Positions 1-8,148 of a stretch of DNA of 16,336 nucleotides are shown piece by piece. The position numbers were made by a program, and so were the translations under genes. Where the stretch lies: assembly GCA_028565635.1 (NCBI GenBank), contig JAOXYB010024036.1, positions 1 to 16,336 on the forward strand, written 5' to 3'. How positions within the stretch are numbered: the first letter of the stretch is position 1; the number at the start of each line of letters is the position of its first letter. Source of the DNA: Phoronis ovalis (lineage: Eukaryota > Phoronida > Phoronidae). The notes below the pieces were generated by a model, which worked only from the letters and a program-made list of their open reading frames with translations, was not told where the DNA came from and searched no databases.

Positions 1-366
1 GCAAACTTTCAAAATACTTTCTATCTACCAAAACAACTTCGGTAAGAAGCGAAGTCTGACAAATAAACTGCTCCTGGTATCGATTTACCCATATTTCTGT
101 CAATATCGAAATCAAAATAAAACAGTTACCCTAAAGTGGTTTCGGTTTCGGTTTCTGTTCGTTATAATTCTGTGGAAGTGTTCTAGATCGGAGCTAAGGA
201 TTTCAGCCAAATAATTAGCAAGGTTTAGATGGTATCAACATTATATTGCTAGAAGCTACAAGTAAATGATTAGATACCTTTCGCTATCAGGAATACAAAC
301 CTACAATATAGTATAGGCGGAAGTGTAGAACTGAATAAGTCGTGAATAACTGACTTATATCCAAAG
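1..366 (+). promoter_or_regulatory. Promoter region and 5' UTR of the left gene copy
   Basis: This stretch precedes the start codon at 367. It holds the IRF-type element at 140-155, a TATAAT at 163-168 and a weaker TATA-like stretch near 305-314 (AATATAGTATA). I cannot place the transcription start: the 163 box would put it near 190-200, and the 305 stretch near 335-345. An in-frame TGA at 343-345 shows that translation cannot start upstream of 367 in the same frame. If transcription starts near 195, two short upstream reading frames (229-252 and 266-316) lie in the leader. The promoter may continue beyond the window end. Confidence 0.5.
140..155 (+). promoter_or_regulatory. ISRE / IRF-binding element (triple TTTC repeat)
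   Basis: The sequence reads TTTCGGTTTCGGTTTC, three TTTC cores with 6-bp periodicity. Read on the other strand it is GAAACCGAAACCGAAA. This matches the known IRF-element consensus GAAASYGAAASY twice in overlap, and the ISRE core TTTCNNTTTC. A fourth, imperfect core (GTTC, 157-160) follows in the same phase. It lies 212 bp from the first base of the start codon and just upstream of TATAAT at 163-168. This position suits an inducible promoter element. The match is seen directly; binding by an IRF protein is inferred. Confidence 0.75.
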
Positions 367-381
367 ATGGGAAACACTCCG
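367..381 (+). CDS. Coding exon 1 (MGNTP), left copy
   Basis: This tiny coding segment reads ATG GGA AAC ACT CCG and is followed by a consensus donor GTGAGT at 382-387. It ends in phase 0 and joins exon 2 at 721. Gly at position 2 after Met fits the minimal N-myristoylation requirement; Glu at position 6 is not the preferred Ser/Thr, so lipidation is possible but not assured. The exon continues upstream into the 5' UTR. Confidence 0.75.
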
Positions 382-3300
382 GTGAGTTTATCTGTAACGA
401 ATCATTCTACGTTGGGAAGGCATCTTAATTCGTGAGGGTTGTATCATTTGATTTAATATTTGGCTACAATTTATTTGTTAACAACCGTTAATTATCAACA
501 GGAAATGGAAATGATGTAATTGTAACTGCCTACAGTGATAGCCACATTCATCAGTAATTCGTTTGTATAAATTAAGATATTATGAACTACTAAACGCAAG
601 CCGTTCGGCACCGAAATGTAACGTTAAACATTTGATTTCAGTATATATATGAATTTACTAGGGTTAAAATGTATTATGTCTGACAGTGACGTCATACGCC
701 TTTTAACCTTTACCCTTCAGGAAAAAGTTGAAGAAGTTGAATGGAGTTCTCCTACGGCTGAAGATGATGGAAAGCAATTAGCTAAGGAGGAGTTCAATCA
801 AGAAAAAGCAGCAGAAAACACTAAGGTAAAATTCAACATTTCCAAACTATTTGACGAGTATGGTTGAACATATATTTATTGATCGGTTTCGAATAGTTTA
901 ATGACAAAGCTTATATGAGTGACAAAATAATTTTTAAAAGCCACAATAAATCGGGCAAGATTTAAACTTATCTTAATTATAACTCTGTTTCCAATAATGC
1001 CAATAGCTTTCTTTCAGTGATATGCCGAACAAATGTCATTAAACTGGACAGAATATGGCTTGTTCTACGAAAAATAACTGGTTTATTTTATTTCTTTGTT
1101 TGTCGCTATGCCAACTATGCAAACGGCATATCTAGAATATGCGGTAGACTTCTTCAACGTGCCACACACAATTAATCAAACATGTACAGCTAAATTGAAT
1201 ATTACGATATAGTTCCACTATCTAGGACACGTACGATGCTCATATAGCTTACTTATATTTCGACATAAGAACACAGTTGATTTCTTCCATGCACTTCTGT
1301 AGCAACAGATTGATTTCATTATGAAACAATCTGAAACGCTGAGGGGGAAAATACCTGATAAGAATTTATAATTATTAAGCATCCTTCTCCTATTTACATT
1401 TTATGCTGGAATGACAACCAGTTTTTTGCAATTTCGCTTTGAACACCCGGGCCTGGAAAAAGATTCCAGGCAACAAATCACAAAATTCTTACTTTTTGCC
1501 TTTGCTCGAAACCCGAATAAAAAAGCCCGACCAAATTAAACCCAGATAAATTATTGGACAAACCCTACGGTGTCACTCTAATGTATGCACATGGCAGATG
1601 ACGAACTACATAAACACGCTAAGTAATCGCAGTTCACCTTACGTACTAGATGTTAATAAGTGATTTTGGAAACAATTACAGATCCAATATGTTTTCACGT
1701 ATATGTGGTATGTTGTACTTTCAAGGCCGCAGAAAAAATGTATTTTATATTTGATTCTTAATGAATTAATGTGCAAACGAGCCTTCAACTTTGAATTAAA
1801 GAATGCCAACCCTCTCATCTTGTAGAAAGGAGAGGCTAATTACAAACGGAAATCTAAAGAAATGTGCAAACAGTTACATTCATACCATGTTGGACAAAAG
1901 TTGTCACTGGAAAAGAAGTTTGATTTGACTGGTTTGAGATCCACAAATATTGGTAAGTTTAAGGAAAGACTAATGATTGTAAATATACTTGTACATAAAT
2001 ATATATAAATTTTCTGAAATCGGTTTCTGAATTATCAGAGGGCGGTTTGAATCGTGTACAAGCAGGCAAGCAACAGATATAACAAATTAGAAAACCAGTT
2101 ATATGCCAGTATCTAGAAAGTTAGAGTTAATGTAATGACCGTTTTATTTGAGTCTGGTTATACCACTGGAAGCTATATTGGTACTGTACCTTTTCAGCTT
2201 TAATAGGGCCAACTGGTGCAGGCAAATCATCTTTGATTGGCCTGTCTGAACTGATCTTTAAGGGTGAGATGAGTGTTGAACTGCAGGACACAGGACGTGA
2301 AGGAACGATACATCTCGAAACATACTTTAATGGGAAAGGCTTCAAGATCTACGACTCTCGAGGATTCTATGACATTGACGAAAGTATAACTGAAGAATTG
2401 AAGATGATACTTAATGGTAATTGATAATAAGATCTCTATGTTCGTAATAGCTGTCGTCCTTAAGCACTGTCTAATAAATCTGGAGCAATGGCTTTCATTA
2501 CCGGGATCTCCACAAAAAAACCAATAGCTATAACCGACTACAATCCTATAAATTCTCTCATAGCCAACATCAGCATAAAAGTCCTAAAATCAAATCACTT
2601 GTCAGCAATTAACATCATTATTCTTAATGATACTTAATGGTCATTGATAATAAGCTATTGTAATGGCTGTCTATGTTGTAATGGTTGTCATCTTTAATTA
2701 TTGTCTAATAAAACTGAAGTAATTTGTTTTATTACCGAGATCTCTACCCTCGTAATTATGACAGCATCCTGTAGTCATAACCCACTACAATCCTAATAAA
2801 GTCTCCCATAACCAACATCAGCGTTTATGTCATAAAAATGAACATCATCAATTAACATCAGCAATTAACATCATCAATTAACATCAGCAATTACCATCAT
2901 CATTCCTTTTATATTTGCTAATCATGATGACCATAGGAATCATCGCCATTCTCTTAATATTGAATATGGTTCTCGCCAACAAACATTTTCATTATTAACA
3001 ATTTGGCATCCTCGACACTGCTTGATTATTTGAAATATTGAAGTTTAATCTGTAGTTACTGTAGGCCGTAAAGAACTTCAGATGACAAGTTATTCTTATG
3101 CGCACCTTTTGAGAGGAGTGCATGGCACAAGGCTGCAACTGATTAATAGTAATGTATTGTCAATTAGTAAACTCTTTTTGGAAAACTATCTTCAGTCACA
3201 AATAAAGATAATCATGGTCCATGCCTACTATGCATACCTATTATGCAGGGTCAACCATTAAACTACGGTTTATTCCTATTATGCAGGGTCAACCATTAAA

Positions 3301-5291
3301 TTACGGTTTATTCCTATTATGCAGGGTCAACCATTAAATTACGGTTTATTCCTATTATGCAGGGTCTACCATTAAATTACGGTTTATTCCTATTATGCAG
3401 GGTCAACCATTAAATTACGGTTTATTCCTATTATGCAGGGTCAACCATTAAATTACGGTTTATTCCTATAACGAGTACCAACCTGAATTTGCAACAAACA
3501 CAAAGAAAAATGACGACATTTATTAGTTTGGAAATAATCCAACCAATTTTTGATAAAAAGTGACATATTCAATTTGCAAATTATTTCACTTTGTGCGAAA
3601 TTATACCCACTTTCAAATAAAATGTTTCCATGGCTACAAAGGGTCATTAAAAGCAGGAAAAAGGTACTAATTTTAAAATACATTTGCGGGACCTATATTG
3701 GGCACATGAAGTAGAGACAATGACTGCAACTGGTTACTTAATGCGTTTAATATGGCTTAACCCATCAATGAATTAATAATTTTCCAAAAAATATCGGAAG
3801 GTTGATTTGGTAGTACTTTCTGTGAATCTGTACTTACGATTAATAAGATTCTGACTAACTGGTAGCATTTGTTGTTTTTTTGCATCAATCACGCCTAATT
3901 CAATAGATAAATTAAGCTCACGAATTTAGATTAAAAAATGGCTACTGGTGCCAGTACCAATGCGGGCACAATTATATTCACTTGCACCGAAACCTATCCT
4001 CCAACATAACCGATAAATTGTTTTCTAATCTAATTGTATCTTTATTGTGAATTTGCAGGACAAATCAAACCTGGCACAGAAATTGCGCGACAGGGTATTC
4101 ATAGCACTACAGGAACCCAGTACAGGGAAGGTTACGAGGCTCCACTGAGAGACAGAATTCATGCTGTGGTTATCATTGTGAACGTACAAGACCCGAGAGT
4201 TGAGCTGTATATTAAAAATATGAAGGATGTAAAGAAATATTGTACAGATCAAGGTAACAAACAGTCAAAAAGAGTCAGTAAAACATTTACGTATATTTTC
4301 ACCTAGTTTCCTCTGGTGAACGAGAGGCGAACTTTCGCTTAAACACATTATTCTTTCAGGATATATTTGTCACAGTTATTTTATTGTAACATGCCATGAA
4401 AACAAATTTAAAGTAACAAGGAGCTAATCTATTTAAGTTGTGTACTTTTAGGATTGGAAACTGTTTGTGTGTTTGTGTCAGGAAATGATAACTTAACAGA
4501 AAAAAAAAGTGAAGTAAGCCGCCTGGCAAGCAGCATGGGAGCGGCAGCTGACCGGGTCTTCTATGTTTTAAACCACGTTGCCATGAATACCACAGACAAA
4601 ATGAAGGCAGATTACGAATCGCAATGGAATATCTTGCAAGTTATTGATACCGCCATCTTGGCTGGTGAACGATATATCAAATACCAGAAGCAGCTGGAAC
4701 TGAATGCCGTCATGAATGCCTCAAGTACGTTTAATATACTAATAATTAAGGAAAAAATTCAAACGTAATCTAAACATAGTTATGACTATATAACAAAAGT
4801 ATTGTTATGATGAATCTATCAGTAAATGCAAAACAAAACGCGCCCTGAGTAGAAGCAATGCTTTAGTATCTTGTACCTGGCAAAAGTATAAAATGCTGCG
4901 CGCGCAAACAGTTCCTCTAACAGGAAATGCCATTAGCAAATAGAAATAGAACACTCCTTTAAACAGGACTTCATTCCTCAAAACAAGCTTCCTAAGATAA
5001 TTAATTATTCCAATTCAGGTAAATTAAAGGTATCTCTAACTGTTAAATCAAATTGTCCTTCTAATTTTAGTATCTGATGCAAACATCAACAAATCTGTTT
5101 CTCAGATATTTGAAGAGATCTCCCAAGAACACGGAGTACCAGGGCACCGACTGCAGGAGTTCTCAGAATATCTCGAATCAGAGAGTATTAGCAATGTAAT
5201 CACTTTGAAAGATGTCTGGGATGACCTTGACCCCTACCGGATGCCATCTGCTACCATCCAGGGCTGGATAAAAGAAAAACTTGGACAGTGA
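367..5291 (+). CDS. IFI44-like P-loop GTPase, seven coding exons, left copy (complete)
   Basis: The coding parts 367-381, 721-825, 1826-1952, 2198-2416, 4059-4253, 4452-4724 and 5071-5291 join into 1155 nt: 384 residues and TGA. Every junction is GT-AG and keeps frame (two phase-0 introns, then four phase-1). The start has A at -3 and G at +4, with an in-frame stop at 343. Residues 1-45 are a charged leader. The Walker A/G1 motif GPTGAGKS is at 86-93 and the G3-like DSRG at 135-138. Strand-like segments HAVVIIVNV (190-198), TVCVFVSG (224-231) and RVFYVLNH (255-262) suit a GTPase core. The part from VLNH through LQVIDTAILAGERYI (about 259-296) resembles the end of the IFI44/IFI44L GTPase domain. 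The usual G4 [NT]KxD is replaced by SGND at 230-233. Residues 312-384 form a probably helical domain I cannot name. Vertebrate IFI44 proteins are about 440-450 residues, so this is somewhat short. Likely a cytosolic or membrane-associated antiviral-response GTPase. A GIMAP/AIG1 protein is the less likely alternative. Confidence 0.8.
382..720 (+). other. Intron 1 (339 bp), left copy
   Basis: It runs from donor GTGAGT to acceptor CCTTCAG and is AT-rich. I see no gene, repeat array or RNA in it. The frame beginning at ATG 649 is the exon 2 frame running backwards into the intron. Confidence 0.7.
721..825 (+). CDS. Coding exon 2, acidic/charged linker, left copy
   Basis: The acceptor is a pyrimidine-rich tract ending CCTTCAG at 714-720 and the donor is AAG|GTAAAA at 826. 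The exon is 105 nt in phase 0-0 and encodes residues 6-40. These are rich in Glu, Lys, Ala and Asp and probably disordered or helical. The open frame continues upstream to an ATG at 649, but that stretch is intronic in this model because the phase-0 junction to exon 1 is clean. Confidence 0.75.
826..1825 (+). other. Intron 2 (1000 bp), left copy
   Basis: It is AT-rich and non-coding. The only structure I see is a short perfect hairpin at 1451-1471 (GCCTGGAA, 5-base loop, TTCCAGGC), followed by a stretch with CCCGA repeats near 1511-1530. No transposon ends or tandem array are visible. Confidence 0.7.
1451..1471. repeat. Short intronic hairpin (8-bp stem)
   Basis: GCCTGGAA at 1451-1458 and TTCCAGGC at 1464-1471 are perfect inverted copies around a loop AAAGA. 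It is GC-rich against an AT-rich background. No function is evident. It has a mirror copy at 14867-14887. Confidence 0.6.
1826..1952 (+). CDS. Coding exon 3, segment before the P-loop, left copy
   Basis: The acceptor CATCTTGTAG ends at 1825 and the donor is ATTG|GTAAGT at 1953. The exon is 127 nt, phase 0 to phase 1, and encodes residues 41-82 plus the first base of Ala83. The basic stretch NYKRKSKE gives way to FDLTGLRSTNI, which runs straight into ALIGPTGAGKS of exon 4. That continuity across the junction is the strongest support for this exon. It has no start codon of its own and is too short to show as a long open frame. Confidence 0.8.
2198..2416 (+). CDS. Coding exon 4, P-loop and G3 of the GTPase domain, left copy
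   Basis: The acceptor ends TTTTCAG at 2197 and the donor is AATG|GTAATT at 2417. The exon is 219 nt, phase 1-1, and encodes residues 83-156. It carries the nucleotide-binding G1 motif GPTGAGKS (86-93) and the G3-like YDSRGF (134-139). A candidate G2 threonine lies in REGTIHLET (116-124). The last 13 nt of this exon are repeated in the intron at 2627-2639. Confidence 0.85.
2404..2907. repeat. Diverged direct duplication spanning the exon 4 end, left copy
   Basis: Copy A (about 2404-2626) and copy B (about 2627-2907) share blocks in the same order. These are ATGATACTTAATGG, ATTGATAATAAG, GTCTAATAAA, ATTACCGRGATCTC, ACTACAATCCTA and CCAACATCAGC, with indels between them. Copy A starts inside exon 4, so the last 13 exon bases and the donor GT are duplicated at 2627-2641. 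In copy B the donor reads GTCATT in place of GTAATT. Confidence 0.75.
2841..2901. repeat. 13-bp tandem repeat, alternating CATCATC/CATCAGC, left copy
   Basis: After a partial unit at 2841-2849, units AATTAACATCAGC (2850-2862), AATTAACATCATC (2863-2875), AATTAACATCAGC (2876-2888) and AATTACCATCATC (2889-2901) follow. The regular alternation implies a 26-bp higher-order unit. Copy A of the larger duplication has only one such unit, so the tract expanded after or during that duplication. Confidence 0.75.
3237..3464. repeat. 38-bp minisatellite, six units, left copy
   Basis: Six head-to-tail units start CCTATTATGCAGGGTCAACC and end ATTAAATTACGGTTTATT, at 3237, 3275, 3313, 3351, 3389 and 3427. 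A partial unit follows. Unit 1 differs by AAACTAC for AAATTAC and unit 4 by GGTCTACC for GGTCAACC; the others are identical, which indicates recent expansion. There are no spacers between units, so it is not CRISPR-like. Confidence 0.9.
4059..4253 (+). CDS. Coding exon 5, central GTPase strand, left copy
   Basis: The acceptor ends TTTGCAG at 4058 and the donor is CAAG|GTAACA at 4254. The exon is 195 nt, phase 1-1, and encodes residues 157-221. LRDRIHAVVIIVNVQDPR (185-202) has the form of the buried strand after the switch II region in IFI44-like GTPases, where the R-D-x-hydrophobic-H pattern is typical. Confidence 0.85.
4452..4724 (+). CDS. Coding exon 6, C-terminal half of the GTPase fold, left copy
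   Basis: The acceptor ends TTTTAG at 4451 and the donor is TCAA|GTACGT at 4725. The exon is 273 nt, phase 1-1, and encodes residues 222-312. VCVFVSGNDN (225-234) occupies the place of the G4 strand and motif, but lacks the canonical [NT]KxD. RVFYVLNH and the following Asp-rich helix end at AILAGERYIKYQKQLELN (288-305), which closes the domain. Confidence 0.85.
4725..5070 (+). other. Intron 6 (346 bp), left copy
   Basis: It lies between donor GTACGT and acceptor AATTTTAG. It is AT-rich, with a small GCGCGCGC patch at about 4898-4906. No gene or repeat is seen. Confidence 0.65.
5071..5291 (+). CDS. Coding exon 7, C-terminal domain and stop, left copy
   Basis: The acceptor ends AATTTTAG at 5070. 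The first two bases complete Ile312, and the frame then runs 72 codons to TGA at 5289-5291. It encodes a compact, probably all-helical segment with SQIFEEISQEHGVPGHRLQEF (322-342), VWDDLDP (360-366) and a final WIKEKLGQ. I do not recognise the domain. It has no internal start, so it is easily missed by simple frame searches. Confidence 0.85.
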
Positions 5292-5330
5292 CAATTTTTA
5301 CAGTGCTGACAAGGAATAGCTTCGTTACTG

Positions 5331-5336
5331 ATTAAA
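5331..5336 (+). terminator. Possible poly(A) signal ATTAAA, left copy
   Basis: ATTAAA lies 40 bases after the stop codon and is the nearest variant poly(A) hexamer. The first canonical AATAAA I see downstream is at 6068-6073, with a T-rich stretch after it. The real 3' end cannot be decided from sequence alone. Confidence 0.25.
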
Positions 5337-6789
5337 AATAGTTTTAGATGAAATTAATGACGTACTGGTATATGTAGACATGTTTGACATTTATGATATC
5401 ACCTTTATGATAAGGCAAGTTTGTGAGTAAAATAAGGATATTTACCTGAAATTACAAGTGCTTTTAGAAAATCTGCGTATAATTTTTCAGATCAACATAT
5501 ACCGTATACAAACATGTTAAGTTTAACTTGAAGGATTTGATGAGTATATTCATGATGACATCTGTGTACGCACTTCCACTGAATAGATTAATAGAAGTTT
5601 TTTTTTGTAAAGATCAGTGTAGTTTCCTTGTACGCATTCGTGGAATAGACTAGACAAGAAATATCAAAAGCAAGATTCTATGCAATTTTCCACAGGGTTA
5701 TTTGTCCCCGTCCCTGTCTCTCCTTGTTTTTTCACCATCATGACATTTGCCCACTGCATTTTGGTCCCCTGACCATTTTCCACTCCCCCTTGATAGAAAA
5801 TATGAGTTCTTTTGACTAAATTAACTTTTTGTTACAGTATTTGAAAGCCAACATTTACAAAATGGTATACATTCTTGTAATCTATTATAACACGTACCCA
5901 CAATTATTGCCAAGTGCATAGGATGACATGCACATAATATCATTACATAAACAAGGATTAATGCTAAATATCATTTTCATGAATTTTGAAGATTTTTAAA
6001 TTAAATTATTCTATGCTTTTAACAAAATTTCCATATTTTAGGCACTATAAATTGACTGCTTTTACTTAATAAAAACTTGGACATTTTGTATATTTAAGAG
6101 AGATTTTTCCATACAAAATTATTTCATCATCGTTTTAACAAAAGCATATATTACTTTCAAAAGCAAATAGTGTAAATATTGTGGAAAACCTTCTTGAATA
6201 GCTTCAAATACATTCATTGCATTATTTCAGACTATAAACTTGGGCCGGTAACATATAATGGATAACTAAAGCATGAAATAATGTATTTATGCCGAGAATA
6301 ACTATAATTTTGTGAAAATAATGGTATTTGATGTTTCTAATTCAATTCGTGCATCTGCTAATTTTGTTAATAATTGTTTTTTAAATAAATTCCTGTGAAA
6401 AGCACAATGGAGGGCAGATAATAACTGGAGCCAAGTGGCCTGGATTGCAAAAGCAAATTAAGCAGTTATTGTTTTCTGTAAAGCAGATGATCTTGTCTTG
6501 TAGAGTGTAGTCATTGAGTTTAGCCGTGTAATTATACAATTCTGCAGCATCTAAAATTATGAAACACAAAGGTGCAATGAAATCATAGCATGGAATGTGT
6601 AATAATTTAACATGTGTCCTTATATGTAATAAACAAAATGAAATAAAATGCATACAGTTTCTGCACCCCCTTTTCTTTATAAATATATATATTGTAAAAC
6701 TGTGTACCAGACATATTCAGCACAGCCATGATGTACATATTTGTAGCCATGCTCAACAGATACGTATATTTAATCGTGTTTATGTTTTG

Positions 6790-6816
6790 CAGTGGCGTCA
6801 TTAGGTGTCGCCACTG
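6790..6816. repeat. Short inverted repeat CAGTGGCG...CGCCACTG
   Basis: An 8-bp perfect stem (6790-6797 with 6809-6816) surrounds an 11-base loop. CAGTGGCG is a start seen in some hAT-type DNA transposon ends. No second end or target-site duplication is visible, so a transposon origin is only a possibility. The mirror copy is at 9521-9547. Confidence 0.4.
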
Positions 6817-8148
6817 ATCACCATACATGTTCTAATCGATGCAGACTTATTTTTTGTTTTAGTAGTAAAGGTGTCGGGCAATAAATATTTATCTTTATTT
6901 GATATCTGTTGTGCGTGGCGTATATTTCTACCAAGTTTTTAAAGTTTGCCTCTAATTACACTGCGGTATAGTTATCTCATTAGGCACCTATTCTTATATG
7001 TTTAGGTTGGCTATTAAAACCGACTTATCCAAGGTAACGAACCTAAGAAACACTGACGAGACACCAGTTATCAGTTTTAACACTTAAAAATTAGGCGCAA
7101 GTCGAAAAATATTTTTTATTAAAATATCTCGCTTTTCAAAAATTGAAATATTAACATTTTCAAATACCCCTTCATGTCGTTTTAACTTTGTCTAGTTTTT
7201 TTTTTTCGCAGCAAAATTTGAAAAATGCTTTTAGGAGCAAAAAGACTGTTTAGTCATTTTTTAGCGAAACTTTATTTGTAACGCTTTTAGTACAACAGTA
7301 CCACACGTGGGTATCTATCATGCCGTAACATGATTTAAAACACGCATTGATAAATACTGACCTATCGATATCTAAATATCCGTCGCTATGGGCAAGTTTT
7401 AATTTGATTAAATTGATAATAGGATACTTGTTACTAGGATACCCTTGACATTGCTGTACATTTTATGAATTAAATATGCTAATGTTCAGAGGGAACTAGT
7501 TTTTTAAAATGATAATTATGGGAATTATTATTATTAATAGTTTTAAATTCATCAAACAGCAGTGTGACGCGTTTCAACCGGTTCGGTACTTTGTTTAAAG
7601 GGCGTTAATAGATTAGAGAGAATACATATTATATCTGTCAATTTAAAAAGGTCACGTCTTTAATTTTTGAATGTGTCAACGTTCAAACTATCCTGTTTGT
7701 TGAGGTTGACCTATTTGACTTGCAATAGCACAAATCATGGGGTGTAGAGACTTAGCATCTATCGAGCTGTCAAATGAAGGCAACATCACATTGCTACAAA
7801 ACAACGGGACATAGCGGCCTTTCAACGTTTTACCGGCGCAAAAGTTGTTACATGACCCAGATTCTTAATCTTGCGTACCCATAATATCTTTAAGGGACTA
7901 CAGTTTGTATCGCATAGGCCCAGTATCTGACGTGTTGGTCTTCACACTTTCCTATTCAAAAACTATTTGTCTATCGAATTTAATAAAAACTCACATATAC
8001 GATGAAATATTGATACAGCAATACTATGATGGTCTTAGTTGGTTATTGTTAAGGAAGTACAAGTCTACACGTGTATATTAAACAAGTCAGATGGTTAAAA
8101 AATCGGTGTAAATCATTGTAAACGCGTGAAAGACGCCATTAAGTAAAT

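Larger units (their letters stand above)
2417..4058 (+). other. Intron 4 (1642 bp, repeat-rich), left copy
   Basis: This is the longest intron. From its start it holds a diverged direct duplication of about 225-280 bp (2404-2907), a 13-bp tandem tract (2841-2901) and a 38-bp x 6 array (3237-3464). The remainder to 4058 is AT-rich with no coding signal. The open frames on the opposite strand here (around 3453-3683 and 4025-4252) look spurious. Confidence 0.7.

Noticed and set aside
168-177. STAT-type site TTCTGTGGAA
   Set aside because: It fits TTCN4GAA, but so short and loose a pattern is common by chance. Only its closeness to the IRF element makes it notable.
649-720. Start of a longer open frame (ATG at 649) in front of exon 2
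   Set aside because: A clean acceptor lies at 714-720, and joining to MGNTP at 367-381 keeps frame with a strong start context. The 649 frame also runs through the donor at 826 to a stop at 867, so it is intron read-through at both ends.
2127-2345. 72-codon frame antisense to exon 4
   Set aside because: It is a shadow of the P-loop exon; the + strand frame carries the Walker A motif.
3237-3464. CRISPR array
   Set aside because: The 38-bp units are directly adjacent with no unique spacers, and the surrounding gene has spliceosomal introns, so this is a eukaryotic minisatellite.
3453-3683. 76-codon frame on the - strand (and mirror 12654-12884 on +)
   Set aside because: It begins in intronic DNA and overlaps the end of the minisatellite. 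It has AT-driven composition (Phe, Leu, Ile, Asn, Lys) and no family resemblance.
4025-4252. 75-codon frame antisense to exon 5
   Set aside because: It is the complement of a well-supported coding exon with splice sites on the + strand.
6381-6828. Three overlapping frames of 69-90 codons on both strands (and mirrors 9509-9956)
   Set aside because: They overlap each other in opposite directions. They are rich in Cys, Ile, Tyr and His as expected from AT-rich chance frames, and have no splice or family support.
7681-7712. tRNA-derived SINE B-box (GTTCAAACT) and AGGTTGACCT inverted half-sites
   Set aside because: There is no matching A-box at the right distance and no poly(A) or target duplication. 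The half-site pattern is short enough to be chance.
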